A stretch of 64,000 nucleotides of DNA from an uncultured Shimia sp. (lineage in GTDB: Bacteria; Pseudomonadota; Alphaproteobacteria; Rhodobacterales; Rhodobacteraceae), in NCBI RefSeq assembly GCF_947493595.1, contig NZ_CANLRL010000011.1, positions 1 to 64,000 on the forward strand, read 5' to 3'. Positions 16,669-26,321 of the stretch are shown piece after piece. Position numbers and translations under genes: made by a program. Positions within the stretch are counted from its first letter, which is position 1; each line of letters opens with the position of its first letter. The notes under the pieces were generated by a model. It searched no databases, was not told where the DNA came from, and was given only the letters and a program-made list of their open reading frames with translations.

Positions 16669-17484
16669 TCATACGGTGTAGTCAGGCATGCCTTGTTGCA
16701 AACAAGGCAATCGTTTTCTGGTTTGCGTGACAAGATCTGGGTCGACATCGGAAAGTATTGTCCCCGGCGCGTCCTGAAGCTGGGCAAGCACTTCACCCAT
16801 TGGGGAAATGATCATGGAATGCCCATGCGTCGCCATTCCATCCCGCTCACCACATTGCGCCGCCGCAATAACAAAACACCCTGTTTCAATTGCGCGGGCT
16901 GTCAACAGCGCCTCCCAGTGTAGCGGGCCGGTAATCGTAGAAAAGGAGGCCGGTATCAAAAGCACATTTGCCCCGGCTTGGGCAAGAGACTGAAAAAGCT
17001 TTGGAAATCGTAAGTCGTAGCAAATCGACATCCCAAGGCAAACCTCGCCAAGGTTGGCAACAACGGGTCCGGTAGTACTGGCCGCAACGACGTTGCTTTC
17101 CAAAAAGTCTCCTGCCCCCCCTAAAGCCACGTCAAACCGATGGATTTTGTCATAAACCGCAACGGCCTGGCCATTTGGTGCGAGTATGTGGGCGCGATTG
17201 TGGATTTTGTCGCCCTTCTTGCTCAAGAAAAGCAAAGATCCTGTATGCACCCAAATGCCAAGTTCCGAAGCGAGGTCTTTGCAAAGTGCCAAAGTGGTAT
17301 CTTCGGCCTCCGCTGAACAAAGCTCTAGGTATTGATATTGGTCCGGGTGCAAAACATTGGCGGCTTCTGGCAAGCTAACCAGCTGAGCACCTTCTTTTGC
17401 GGCCTGACGTACTTTAGTCTCAATCGCCGAGTTGTTTTCCAGAATATCTGTCGTTGAACAAAGCTGAATCGCTGCAACACGCAT
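16669..17484 (-). CDS. Carbon-nitrogen hydrolase (nitrilase superfamily)
   Basis: A 271-residue amidohydrolase with the Glu-Lys-Cys triad of the superfamily: Glu in VSLPEAANVLHP, Lys in VYDKIHRFDV, and the nucleophile Cys in MSICYDLRFPKL. The segment around CYDLRFP is typical of the Nit/omega-amidase-like branch, which hydrolyses small amides such as deaminated glutathione or alpha-ketoglutaramate. In this operon it more likely opens an amide taken up by the adjacent importer. Its start overlaps the upstream peptidase-like gene (TAATG). Confidence 0.9.
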   Translation of the reverse strand: MRVAAIQLCSTTDILENNSAIETKVRQAAKEGAQLVSLPEAANVLHPDQYQYLELCSAEAEDTTLALCKDLASELGIWVHTGSLLFLSKKGDKIHNRAHILAPNGQAVAVYDKIHRFDVALGGAGDFLESNVVAASTTGPVVANLGEVCLGMSICYDLRFPKLFQSLAQAGANVLLIPASFSTITGPLHWEALLTARAIETGCFVIAAAQCGERDGMATHGHSMIISPMGEVLAQLQDAPGTILSDVDPDLVTQTRKRLPCLQQGMPDYTV

Positions 17485-18395
17485 TAGTATTCTCCCAGCT
17501 TTCGTTTCAGAAAATCATTTGTCACCGCCATGCACAGCGCATGTTCCTCGATATGCGGCATATGGCTGGACTTCCCAAGTATGAGCCACTCGGCATCAGG
17601 TATATTATTGGCGTAAGCCTCTGCCGTTCGTTCTGTCGCCTCATCAAACCGTCCTGTCAGGACCATTGTGGGCACCGACACTGCATGTAGGCGATCATTA
17701 ATTGACCAGTCTTTCAATGTGCCCACAACATGGAACTCTGTCGGTCCGTTCATCGTGTGGTAGACGGTTGGATCCGCGTCAATCGCGGCAAAGGTACGTG
17801 CAACCTCCTCAGGCCAAGGTGAGACCCGACATACGTGACGCCGATAGAACTCTTCTGTGGCTGCTTGGTAGACTGGGTTCGCATAGTCTTCGGACGCCTC
17901 AAATTCACACAGACGTGCATGAAGATCGTTTGGCATCTCGCGCCGTAACCGGTTGGCTTCCTCCACCCACAGGGGAAAGGAACTCGGAGAATTTGCGATT
18001 ATCAGAGCTTGCAAACCTGGGGGCTGACGTACAGCGTGCTCAGCGCTCAACATTCCGCCCCAACTTTGCCCGAGCAACGCGTAGCGAGACTTTATTCCCA
18101 AATGGGCTAGCAGGTTGTCCAACTCGCTTAGGAAGAGATCAACAGTCCAAAAATCAGCTGGAGCATCAGGAAGGTGCGTGGATTTGCCGTTGCCAAGCTG
18201 ATCATAGTGCACAACTGCCCTGCCAGTACTCGCAATGGCTTTATAGGAGTCGACGTAATCGTGGGTACAGCCTGGCCCACCATGCGCTATCACCAAAGGC
18301 ACAGCGCCAGCCCCCAGATCACCGGTCACACGGTACCAAGTTTCAAATTCCCCGAACGGGCAAAGCCCTTCAGATTGCCGGATATTGTCCAACAC
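17484..18395 (-). CDS. Proline-iminopeptidase-family alpha/beta-hydrolase
   Basis: A 303-residue hydrolase of the prolyl-aminopeptidase (S33) type. It has the HGGPGCTHDY oxyanion motif, VVHYDQLGNGKS, the nucleophile elbow LLGQSWGGMLSAEHA, the acid in LTGRFDEATE and His in GKSSHMPHIEE. The family releases N-terminal residues from small peptides or hydrolyses amides such as amino-acid amides and lactams. As first gene of the seven-gene operon, divergent from an aldolase, it and the nitrilase homologue define the operon as one for amide- or peptide-bonded substrates. Confidence 0.88.
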   Translation of the reverse strand: MLDNIRQSEGLCPFGEFETWYRVTGDLGAGAVPLVIAHGGPGCTHDYVDSYKAIASTGRAVVHYDQLGNGKSTHLPDAPADFWTVDLFLSELDNLLAHLGIKSRYALLGQSWGGMLSAEHAVRQPPGLQALIIANSPSSFPLWVEEANRLRREMPNDLHARLCEFEASEDYANPVYQAATEEFYRRHVCRVSPWPEEVARTFAAIDADPTVYHTMNGPTEFHVVGTLKDWSINDRLHAVSVPTMVLTGRFDEATERTAEAYANNIPDAEWLILGKSSHMPHIEEHALCMAVTNDFLKRKLGEY

Positions 18396-18464
18396 GTTTG
18401 TCCTCCTCGTGCCATTGCGGGCACCTAGGGAACATCCTGTCGCTGTTTCACCTTGCTGGGTAGG

Positions 18465-18478
18465 TGTAAGATCTTACA
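18465..18478. promoter_or_regulatory. Palindromic operator, probable GntR site
   Basis: TGTAAGATCTTACA is a perfect 14-bp palindrome, and the flanks (AGG on the left, ACCT on the right) extend the symmetry with one mismatch. It lies in the 139-bp divergent promoter region between the hydrolase/ABC operon and the aldolase gene. The GT-N(6-8)-AC layout fits FadR-subfamily GntR regulators, one of which is encoded by the operon. Confidence 0.65.
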
Positions 18479-18534
18479 ACCTGACGCCTGGCCCCCGTGA
18501 TCTATGCTCAAAGCCCAAAAAATAAGGCTGCGAC

Positions 18535-19302
18535 ATGACCGATCAAGTGTCACTACGAGAGCAACTGTTACAAGGGGCGCAAACATCCGGCGCGTTTCTG
18601 TTTCTCGGTAATCCCGACATTGCTGAGATAATGGGGATTGCCGGCTTCCCAGTGCTGATTGTTGATCGAGAGCATGCGGCCGCGGATCATGCCTCTGCTC
18701 TGGCAGAGCTTCGGGCAATTCGAAGCGTTTGCGACGCCCATGTCTTGATTAGAACCAAGGATGATAGTCCGGCGGCTCTGAAGCCTATGTTGGATGCAGG
18801 CTTTGATGGCGTTGTGATCGCGGATGTGAGGTCAACCACGCAAGCTGCCAAAATCGTGGAAACCTGTCGCTATGCCCCCTTGGGACGACGCGGGGCGCAG
18901 TTTACTGTATCACGTGCCGCCAATTACGGCGAAGATCCCCATTACGCAAAAAATGCAAACAGGCGGCTGTTGGTGTCGGTTATGCTGGAATGCCAAAGTG
19001 GACTGGATGCCATTGAGGATATTGGAAAACTGCCTGGAATTGACATGCTGTTTCTTGGTCCGTTGGATTTAACCACGGACATTGGCCGCTTTGGGGACCT
19101 GAACCACCCGAATCTCCAACAAGCGCTCGCAAATGCAGAACGTCGCATTCTCGCAACCGGAAAATGCCTGGGCGGCGCTGCCTTGCCTGGCGAGAGCCCG
19201 CTGGACCTGCAAAAACGCGGCTATCACCTGGTCAGCCACACCAGCGATGTCTCTCTTCTCAGAGCAGGTGCTGCTTCTGTCGTTCAACCCAATAGGCCAT
19301 AG
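18535..19302 (+). CDS. HpcH/HpaI-type aldolase
   Basis: A 255-residue class II pyruvate aldolase. The family's catalytic Arg is in VLIRTKDD, the metal ligands are Glu in VMLECQSGLDAI (usually QIET) and Asp in FLGPLDLTTDIG, and CRYAPLGRRGAQ is the typical YPPxGxRG loop. It splits 2-keto-hydroxy acids into pyruvate and an aldehyde. It is divergent from the hydrolase/ABC operon across a shared palindromic operator, so it may act on a product of that pathway. Its 3' end overlaps the convergent LuxR gene by 19 bases. Confidence 0.88.
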   Translation: MTDQVSLREQLLQGAQTSGAFLFLGNPDIAEIMGIAGFPVLIVDREHAAADHASALAELRAIRSVCDAHVLIRTKDDSPAALKPMLDAGFDGVVIADVRSTTQAAKIVETCRYAPLGRRGAQFTVSRAANYGEDPHYAKNANRRLLVSVMLECQSGLDAIEDIGKLPGIDMLFLGPLDLTTDIGRFGDLNHPNLQQALANAERRILATGKCLGGAALPGESPLDLQKRGYHLVSHTSDVSLLRAGAASVVQPNRP

Positions 19303-20003
19303 CGCTCTGCAAGTACCACCGCATGGGTGCGGTTGCGTGCTGACAGCCGACGTGAAGCCGATTGCAAGTGCTTTACAATCATAGATTCAGAGAGGTTCAG
19401 GCGATGGGCGATCTGCTTGGAAGAATACCCCTCAGAAGTCCAATACAGGCATTCAACTTCGCGGGGTGTCAAATGCGGGATATGCGGTCGCACTGCCTCT
19501 ATTTGCGGCAGTAACCGTTCCTGCAGGATATGGGCCTCCAGTGTAAAAGCGGCCAACGCCTCAAATGATGGCATCTGAGAAACAGGCCCGGTCAAAAAGG
19601 CTGTCACCGTTGCAAAGCCACGTTTGGGCAAATGCAACGGAAGTGTCATCCCTCGCCCCAACCCCCATTCTAACAGACGCTTCGCCACACTGTGCCCGAT
19701 GTTATTGTTCAATGCAGGCGCGATTGGGGAGCTTTCACCTGGATGGTAGGTCCAACAAAATGGGCGGGATGTGCGCATGGCGTGGACCTGAACGGGATCG
19801 TCAGGAAACAGGTTTAGTCCGCACCAGTCGGGGATCATCTGCTCTGGCAATCCCCTCCCCTCAATCAATGCTGGCAATGCAACTTCGGTCGGTCGGTGAT
19901 TTTGGAGCATTGGTGCATAATCATAGATCATGCTGGATGCGCCAAGACCGCAGAACTTTTCAGCAGCGTCACCAATTGCATCTGAAATTGAGACTTGTGA
20001 CAT
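19284..20003 (-). CDS. LuxR-family regulator with autoinducer-binding-like domain (solo)
   Basis: About 239 residues. The N-terminal two thirds resemble an autoinducer-binding domain: the conserved Asp-Pro is in NLFPDDPVQVHAM and a Trp in FCWTYHPG, while the canonical W-x3-Y before it is not clear. The C-terminal HTH is standard: LTPREVECLYWTSEGYSSKQIAHRLNLSE. The ATG at 20003 has a GAGGG ribosome-binding site and is preferred to the one at 20054. No luxI-type synthase is near, so it is a solo that answers an imported or non-AHL signal, or one made elsewhere in the genome. Confidence 0.82.
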   Translation of the reverse strand: MSQVSISDAIGDAAEKFCGLGASSMIYDYAPMLQNHRPTEVALPALIEGRGLPEQMIPDWCGLNLFPDDPVQVHAMRTSRPFCWTYHPGESSPIAPALNNNIGHSVAKRLLEWGLGRGMTLPLHLPKRGFATVTAFLTGPVSQMPSFEALAAFTLEAHILQERLLPQIEAVRPHIPHLTPREVECLYWTSEGYSSKQIAHRLNLSESMIVKHLQSASRRLSARNRTHAVVLAERYGLLG

Positions 20004-20978
20004 GTTACCCTCTTCGCGCGCCCCCGCTCCAAGGAGCGCACTTGGATAACGCAAGCAAAATCAAGTTTCCCTGGACTTGATGTAAGCCTAGGTTATTACG
20101 TTCCGTCGTCCGCTGCAAAGAGGGAAATTCGAACGTTTAACAAATCTTGTTATTGCCGAAAGCGCCTTGCTCGAAGTTCACAGATATTGACATTAAATCG
20201 TTGGAGGAAGGGGTACATAATTTTCCATAGAGTGGTTCGCACATCGTTGGCGACGAGAACAGCTTCTTGCACCCCGACGTTTCTATTCGCCCTTCAAGCA
20301 GACTAGAAAACTCAACTAACGCACCCACAAAGCAAGGTTGGTGTTGATGGGGCAAGACATGCAGCGAGTTTTTGAAACACTAAAGCATGACAACAACATC
20401 CGGCTAAAACGCAACCGCTCGCGTAGAATAAACAAAAAACTACTTCCCGCTCAAAAATATGAACGAAGGCGTTAGCTTTAAGGCAGTGTCTGCCGATCGA
20501 TGGCCTTGGGGAGAACGGCGGCGATGAGCCGGTTCACAATCTGAAGGGTGACAAAGGCTTCCGAGCTTGCAAAGCGCGCTTTCTGCGCATTGCTGCCATT
20601 GTCCAAGTTGAAATCAATAACGGTTTCGACCCGCTTAGCAGACCTCAGGGCTATATGCAGCGAATGTCCGAAAACCGCCCAGACCTGCAGAAATCGAATG
20701 TCTTCTTCGGGCTGAAATCAGCCGTAGGAGCAGATGTAGCAAAAGCCAGCATTGTCTCGCATTGGAGCCACTCGGCATGCTGAAATGCTGCAGGACGCAC
20801 GAATGTCTGGTCTAGGAAAAGCTGTGCCGCCGCGCACTACAGTGTTGTGAATGACCGGTTGGTGCCGACAACAGAAGCCGTTAGAAAGGGCGGAAAGCAT
20901 GCGTAATTGGGCTGACCCTGCGCTTTGGTCGAGCTCCCGATAGGATCACAGGATGACCGTGAACAAGGGAGACAGAAG
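20004..20978. other. Gene-free interval upstream of the IS110 remnant
   Basis: About 975 bases without a supported gene. Frames of 60-72 codons on the minus strand have no domain. The 20460-20900 portion looks like worn-out sequence. The left end of the IS110-type element must lie shortly before 20979, but these elements lack terminal inverted repeats and I could not fix the boundary. Confidence 0.35.
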
Positions 20979-22011
20979 ATGGAATTTTACGTTGGATTAA
21001 ATGTGTCGCTCCGAACGTGTGCGCTTTGCATCATTGATAACAAAGGCAAGGTTTAGCTCGAGCGAGAGCTGCCATGCGAACGAGGACATCGCCGCCTGTC
21101 TTACCGCTTTTGAGCGACCAATAGAGCGCGTTGGTTTTGAAGCCGGAGCAATGAGCCAACATCTGTTCTTTGGTTTGCAATCAGCTGGGTTCGATGTCGT
21201 CTGTATGGAGGCGCGTCAGGTGAGCGCCGCGTTGTCTGCCATGCGGAACAAAACCGACAAGACAGATGCAAAAGGCATTGCCCAGATTTTACGGACAGGC
21301 TGGTTCAGCCCTGTTCACATGAAGAGCCGGAAGGCCCACGGGTTGAGGGCGCTTTTGAACACGCGAAAAGCGTTACTCAAGAAGACGATGGATCTGGCAA
21401 ACGAAGGACGAGGGCTGCTGAAGATCTTTGGTGTGCGGGTGCCCCGAACAGGGAAACACGGATCCTTTGATGGTCTGGTGCGGCCCATGATCGAGATGGA
21501 CGATGTCCTTGCGCACGCGGTCATTCCGTTGCTCGACGCGCGGGCGGTCTTGTTCCAACACGACTTAGAACTGGATCGGCGTGTGAAACGTGCGGCAACT
21601 CAGGATGACGTTTGCATGCGTATGATGACCGTACCAGGTGTTGGCCCGATTGCGGCGCTCACCTTAAAGGCGGCAGTTGATGATCCGAGCCGGTTCAGGC
21701 GTTCTCGTACTGTCGCTGCGCATTTTGGTCTTACACCAAGGCGCTTTCAGTCAGGGGAGCACGATAATCCTGGTCGAATATCGAAGGCTGGAGACCGGGA
21801 TGTTCGGGCGACATTATATGCAACGGCTAATGCTTTGTTGATGCGAACGATGGCAGGGTCACAGATCAAATCTTGGGGCATGCGGCTGATGCGTACTAAA
21901 GGTCGACGACGCGCAGTTGTCGCCGTTGCCCGCAAACTTGCCGTTCTGCTTCATCGTATGTGGATCGACGGCACTGAATTCCGTCAGGAACAAGTTGGAG
22001 GCACGGCATGA
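20979..22011 (+). pseudogene. IS110-family transposase, disrupted
   Basis: The original start is ATG at 20979 (MEFYVGL). The DEDD/RuvC first catalytic Asp of YVGLDVS is replaced by Asn (codon AAT, 21000-21002). An in-frame TAG follows at 21054-21056 where the family has a sense codon, and a frameshift near 21078-21082 splits LPCE from EDIAACL. After that the frame is intact: Glu in VGFEAGAMS, Asp in NKTDKTDAKG, and the C-terminal Tnp_20 domain with TVPGVGPIAALTLKAA, HFGLTPRRFQSGE and GRISKAGDRDVR. Three independent lesions indicate an old, non-functional copy. Confidence 0.88.
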
Positions 22012-22260
22012 ACAAGTAGCCTACCAACTAACCTGACGGGATTGTCCAATCCGGACGAGGTTCGTGGATGAAGCCGAAAATGTCTGCTGCGCAATTTGAA
22101 GCGCGCCGGAAAGCGGGGCTCTCCACTTCCATTCCGACACATGCATGCAGCGGCGCACTTCGAACGCCAAACCAGACTGCGAAGAGAAGCGTGACCCGGA
22201 TATGCGATCCTTGATCATTCAAAAGAAGGAAAACGAGCTTGACCCAGACACCCAATTAGA
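20979..22260 (+). mobile_element. IS110-type insertion sequence remnant (right end approximate)
   Basis: The transposase pseudogene plus a 3' flank of about 250 bases up to roughly 22260, which includes the conspicuous purine-rich stretch around 22215-22260. IS110 elements lack inverted repeats and usually leave no target duplication, so the ends are estimates. Confidence 0.45.
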
Positions 22261-22535
22261 GAAGCGAGCATTCGCAGCGCTCACGAGAAATTCACAGCCA
22301 AGCCTAAGGAGCTGACATTCAGGCAGCGCTTTGCTCCTACCTTTTCGCCCCTTGTCGATCTAAGGCAGGTGACCGCATTCAGCGAACGGACAGCCCAAGC
22401 CCGTTAACTTGCAAGGGGGCAGCCAGTCGGTTTCTTCGCCAAGCGCCCGCTGGCAATTTCAGTCCTTACCAAGCTTAGACATTGTGTCGCAAACGCAGAT
22501 AGCACCCAACGGAACATCAGACACTGCCATTGTGT
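22261..22535. other. Non-coding interval before ureG
   Basis: About 275 bases of worn sequence between the IS110 remnant and the ureG stop. I see no gene and no clear terminator hairpin for the urease operon. Confidence 0.35.
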
Positions 22536-23165
22536 CTACCTTGGCCTTGAAGTAGCCAGCCCACCGACACTTGCAAGCAGGGCTACAATCTCATCCACGC
22601 CTTCACGATTGCACAGCGAGGCAAAGACAAATGGCCGCTCGCCACGCATCCTCTTTGCGTCCCGGTCCATGACCTCCAGCGACGCCCCCACATAGGGAGA
22701 AAGGTCGGTTTTATTGATGACCAGGATATCGGATTTGGTGATGGCTGGCCCGCCTTTACGGGGAATTTCTTCGCCTGCGGCAACGTCGATCACATAGAGC
22801 GTCACATCTGCTAACTCCGGACTGAAAGTGGCCGATAAGTTGTCGCCACCGCTTTCAATCAAAACAACTTCGACATCCGGATGCCGATCGACCATCTCGG
22901 CGATGGCGGCAAGGTTAATCGACGCGTCCTCGCGGATTGCGGTGTGAGGACACCCGCCGGTCTCAACCCCGATAATACGCTCCTGTGGTAAAATCTGCAT
23001 GCGCATCAACGCCTCAGCATCTTCCTGCGTGTAAATGTCATTGGTGATAACACCTATTGAGTGGGTGTCCCGCAACGCTTCGCTCAGAGCTGCCGTGAGC
23101 GTCGTTTTACCGGCGCCAACAGGGCCACCGATACCGACGCGAAGTGGACCATTCATCTGTGTCAT
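22536..23165 (-). CDS. ureG: Urease accessory GTPase UreG
   Basis: A 209-residue SIMIBI-class GTPase that delivers nickel to urease. It shows the P-loop [13 protein letters not shown], the nickel-binding [16 protein letters not shown] (Cys-Pro-His), [17 protein letters not shown], and the guanine-specificity motif [20 protein letters not shown]. The ATG at 23165 overlaps the ureF stop by ATGA; the frame is open further upstream but overlaps ureF without similarity. It is the last gene of ureDA-x-BCEFG. Confidence 0.97.
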   Translation of the reverse strand: MTQMNGPLRVGIGGPVGAGKTTLTAALSEALRDTHSIGVITNDIYTQEDAEALMRMQILPQERIIGVETGGCPHTAIREDASINLAAIAEMVDRHPDVEVVLIESGGDNLSATFSPELADVTLYVIDVAAGEEIPRKGGPAITKSDILVINKTDLSPYVGASLEVMDRDAKRMRGERPFVFASLCNREGVDEIVALLASVGGLATSRPR

Positions 23166-23806
23166 GTGCGGAAAATCCTTGAGTATTGAGTTTCGTGTTT
23201 CATCGCTGCGATATCCGTCAAGAAGTTCGAACTGGCCAAGTCGTCCAGAGTGGCGGTCGTCGCGCTCTCCGCGATCGCGCAACACAACGGGGTCAACGCG
23301 CGGATCAGTTTCTGCCCGTCTGTTTGACCAAGGGGCACAAGGCGCATCGCGACCGCCGCGAGATTGGACACGAAGGCTTGCAAGTAGACTTGGATGGTGA
23401 GTTCAAGCGGTAAGCCTTTCAGCTGCGCGGCGCGGCCAACGGCAACCGGGTAGGTCAGTCGTTCTAAGTCTAAGGCCCAAATCTCACCCGCCACATCACA
23501 AAACGCAGCGCCCTGAAGGCGAGTTTCCTTCAGTCGCTCTGCTGATGCAGCAAACGCGCAGTTAAGGGCGTCGATTTCGCACAAATCATCGGCGCTTACG
23601 CTGTAAGCTGCGCCGATGAACAGACTGTCGTTCCATCCCGCGCCATGTTGCAACACATCGGTAATCCACATGACAACTTGCTCTGGGTTGACCACCTCTC
23701 CGGCATCAATGGCCCATTCCAAACCATGTGAATAGGTGAAAGCGCCTACCGGAAAGGCAGGCGAAAACCATTGCGTGAGGGTGAGGATATCAGTGGCTGT
23801 GGCCAT
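23162..23806 (-). CDS. ureF: Urease accessory protein UreF
   Basis: About 214 residues, helical. The family opening [31 protein letters not shown] is clear, and [26 protein letters not shown] is the typical late segment. UreF bridges UreD and UreG in the activation complex. The start may be ATG at 23806 or 23824; both overlap the ureE 3' end. It is followed by ureG with an ATGA overlap. Confidence 0.95.
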   Translation of the reverse strand: MATATDILTLTQWFSPAFPVGAFTYSHGLEWAIDAGEVVNPEQVVMWITDVLQHGAGWNDSLFIGAAYSVSADDLCEIDALNCAFAASAERLKETRLQGAAFCDVAGEIWALDLERLTYPVAVGRAAQLKGLPLELTIQVYLQAFVSNLAAVAMRLVPLGQTDGQKLIRALTPLCCAIAESATTATLDDLASSNFLTDIAAMKHETQYSRIFRT

Positions 23807-24251
23807 GGGTGCGTCCGTGCCCATAGGCCCCGCCTTCCGGCGTGAAGGGCTCGACTACTTCACGTACTGTGGCGCCAATCTTGTCCAGCATATCGCGGAT
23901 AACATGGTCGCGCTGAATGAGCAGCCGACCTTCCTCGATTTGGCAGGGCGTATGGCGGTTTCCGATATGCCACGCAAGGCGCGGCAGGTCGTCACCTGAG
24001 ACCTCCAGCAAGTCTTCTTTGGCGGCAACAACCTCAATTAAGCGACCGTCTTCCAAGGCAAATGCGTCCCCATGATCAAGTGACGTTGTATGCGCCAAAT
24101 CAACAAGGAACTGTTCGGCACGCACTGTCGACAACATTTTGCGCCGTAGGAACCGGTCATCGTAGTTGAGCGTTACACAATCATAGGCACCGGACCAGTG
24201 GCCGGGTTTGCGAATTTGGCGGCTAGGGGGAAGCGTGGTCATTGGATGCAC
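23790..24251 (-). CDS. ureE: Urease nickel chaperone UreE
   Basis: A 153-residue metallochaperone. The N-terminal peptide-binding part and the C-terminal metal-binding part with LAWHIGNRHTPCQIEEGRLLIQRDHVIRDML (HIGNRH motif with the dimer-interface His) are present. The C-terminus is a short histidine tail, [10 protein letters not shown], that would bind extra Ni(II). It follows ureC by two bases and overlaps ureF. Confidence 0.95.
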   Translation of the reverse strand: MHPMTTLPPSRQIRKPGHWSGAYDCVTLNYDDRFLRRKMLSTVRAEQFLVDLAHTTSLDHGDAFALEDGRLIEVVAAKEDLLEVSGDDLPRLAWHIGNRHTPCQIEEGRLLIQRDHVIRDMLDKIGATVREVVEPFTPEGGAYGHGRTHGHSH

Positions 24252-24253
24252 CT

Positions 24254-26014
24254 TCAGAACATGAAATAGCGTTGTGCCATGGGGAGAACCTCGGCGGGTT
24301 GGCAGGTGAGAAGCTCGCCGTCAGCACGCACCTCGTAGGTTTCAGGATCCACTTCAACCTCGGGAGTTACCGTGTTCAGAAGCAGATCGGATTTGCCAAT
24401 GTTACGGGTGTTTTTTACCGCGACCGTGTCTTTGGCGAGGCCCAATCGCGCGCCAATTCCGGCGTCTTGCGCGGCCTCGCTGACAAAGCAGACGGCGGAG
24501 TTTTCAACCGAGCGCCCATAAGCTCCAAACATCGGACGGGAGTAGACAGGTTGCGGCGTTGGGATCGAAGCGTTGGGGTCACCCATCTGCGCCATAACGA
24601 TGCTACCGCCAAGTAAAACCATCTCAGGTTTTACACCAAAGAAGGCCGGATCCCACAGCACCAAATCTGCACGTTTGCCAACTTCAATACTGCCAATTTC
24701 ATGGGCAATACCATGCGCAATTGCGGGGTTGATAGTGTATTTGGCAATGTAGCGGCGCACGCGGTAATTGTCGTTGTTTCCCGTTTCCTCAGACAGTCTG
24801 CCGCGCTGTTTCTTCATCTTATCGGCTGTCTGCCAAGTGCGGATCAACACTTCGCCGACACGGCCCATGGCTTGACTGTCCGAGGCGATAATCGAAAACG
24901 CCCCCATGTCGTGCAGAATATCCTCAGCAGCGATGGTTTCGCGGCGTATCCGGCTTTCCGCAAAGGCGACATCTTCCGGGATCGACTTGTCGAGGTGGTG
25001 ACAGACCATCAGCATATCGAGATGCTCTTCCAGAGTGTTCACTGTAAAAGGGCGGGTGGGATTGGTTGAGGACGGCAAGACGTGCTCTTCGCCACAGATC
25101 TTGATGATATCCGGCGCGTGACCACCACCTGCACCTTCGGTGTGAAAGGCATGGATTGTGCGGCCTTTTAGGGCTGCCACAGTGTTCTCAACAAAACCGG
25201 ATTCATTGAGCGTGTCCGTGTGGATCATCACCTGGACGTCCAAGTCATCAGCCACTGAGAGGCAGCAGTCGATGGCGGCAGGCGTTGTCCCCCAGTCCTC
25301 GTGTAACTTCAAAGCGCAGGCGCCCCCAAGAATTTGTTCCTCCAAGCCAGCCGGAAGGGACGCGTTGCCCTTGCCGGCAAAGGCGAGGTTCATTGGGAAG
25401 GCATCCGCAGCCTGTAACATCCGTCCGATATGCCAAGGACCCGGGGTACAGGTGGTCGCCAAGGTGCCATGCGCTGGCCCAGTGCCGCCGCCCAACATTG
25501 TAGTTAGTCCGGAATGCAGCGCATCCTCGATCTGCTGAGGACAGATGAAATGGATATGGCTGTCAAAACCACCGGCAGTCAGAATGCGGTTTTCCCCCGC
25601 AATGATCTCGGTGCCCGGCCCAACGATGACATCGACCCCCGGCTGCGTGTCCGGGTTTCCAGCTTTGCCAATCTTATGAATGCGGCCATCTTTTAGGCCG
25701 ACGTCCGCTTTGTAAATGCCAGAGTGATCGACGATCAGCGCATTGGTGATAACTGTGTCCACGGCCCCTTCAGCGCGTGTGGCTTGCGACTGTCCCATCC
25801 CATCGCGAATGACTTTGCCACCACCAAACTTCACCTCTTCTCCGTAAACATCCTCTCGCAAACCCGTTGCACTGAATTGCGCCGCAGTGGCGCGCTCCAC
25901 GATCAGATCTTTTTCAACCTCAATTATGAGGTCCGTGTCCGCCAGCCGCACTTTGTCGCCCACAGTGGGGCCGAACATAGCAGCATAGTCACTCCGGCTT
26001 ATCTTGCCCGGCAT
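24254..26014 (-). CDS. ureC: Urease catalytic subunit alpha
   Basis: A 586-residue nickel hydrolase that cuts urea to ammonia and carbamate. Active-site landmarks are complete: the His-x-His in [14 protein letters not shown], the carbamylated Lys in [12 protein letters not shown], His in [10 protein letters not shown] and [14 protein letters not shown], the mobile-flap Cys-His in [10 protein letters not shown], and Asp in [13 protein letters not shown]. Length exceeds the usual 567-570 because about 17 residues are inserted near residues 38-55, between EVEKDL and [10 protein letters not shown] (nucleotides about 25849-25903). It overlaps ureB by 26 bases and precedes ureE by two. Confidence 0.97.
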   Translation of the reverse strand: MPGKISRSDYAAMFGPTVGDKVRLADTDLIIEVEKDLIVERATAAQFSATGLREDVYGEEVKFGGGKVIRDGMGQSQATRAEGAVDTVITNALIVDHSGIYKADVGLKDGRIHKIGKAGNPDTQPGVDVIVGPGTEIIAGENRILTAGGFDSHIHFICPQQIEDALHSGLTTMLGGGTGPAHGTLATTCTPGPWHIGRMLQAADAFPMNLAFAGKGNASLPAGLEEQILGGACALKLHEDWGTTPAAIDCCLSVADDLDVQVMIHTDTLNESGFVENTVAALKGRTIHAFHTEGAGGGHAPDIIKICGEEHVLPSSTNPTRPFTVNTLEEHLDMLMVCHHLDKSIPEDVAFAESRIRRETIAAEDILHDMGAFSIIASDSQAMGRVGEVLIRTWQTADKMKKQRGRLSEETGNNDNYRVRRYIAKYTINPAIAHGIAHEIGSIEVGKRADLVLWDPAFFGVKPEMVLLGGSIVMAQMGDPNASIPTPQPVYSRPMFGAYGRSVENSAVCFVSEAAQDAGIGARLGLAKDTVAVKNTRNIGKSDLLLNTVTPEVEVDPETYEVRADGELLTCQPAEVLPMAQRYFMF

Positions 26015-26321
26015 CTTTCAGCGCTCCCATGATGTGTTGATTAAAGCCATAGATGTGTCTCCGCCCCATAAAGGGCACCAACATCACCTCCCGGCGTTGT
26101 CCGGGTTCAAAGCGGACGGCTGTGCCCGCAGGAATGTCCAAGCGTCTGCCCAAGGCCACATGACGATCAAATTCCAGCGCTGGATTTGCTTCGGCAAAAT
26201 GATAGTGACTGCCCACCTGCACGGGGCGATCGCCGGTATTGGCCACCAACACCATACGCGCACTGCGCCCGGCGTTGAGCGTGAGCGAGCCTTCGGCGGG
26301 AAATGTTTCACCGGGAATCAT
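25989..26321 (-). CDS. ureB: Urease subunit beta
   Basis: A 110-residue subunit beginning [19 protein letters not shown], with the family segments [24 protein letters not shown] and [15 protein letters not shown]. Its start overlaps the stop of the small His-rich protein by ATGA, and its 3' end overlaps ureC. It is structural in the (alpha-beta-gamma)3 urease. Confidence 0.96.
   Translation of the reverse strand: MIPGETFPAEGSLTLNAGRSARMVLVANTGDRPVQVGSHYHFAEANPALEFDRHVALGRRLDIPAGTAVRFEPGQRREVMLVPFMGRRHIYGFNQHIMGALKDAGQDKPE

Noticed and set aside
16421-16672. Minus-strand frame starting at the nitrilase stop (ATGA)
   Set aside because: Overlaps the esterase domain in another frame and shows no family similarity, although the coupled start is tempting.
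21001-22011. Intact IS110 transposase starting at 21001
   Set aside because: The first 30 residues of that frame do not match the family; the true start at 20979 is in another frame followed by a stop and a shift.
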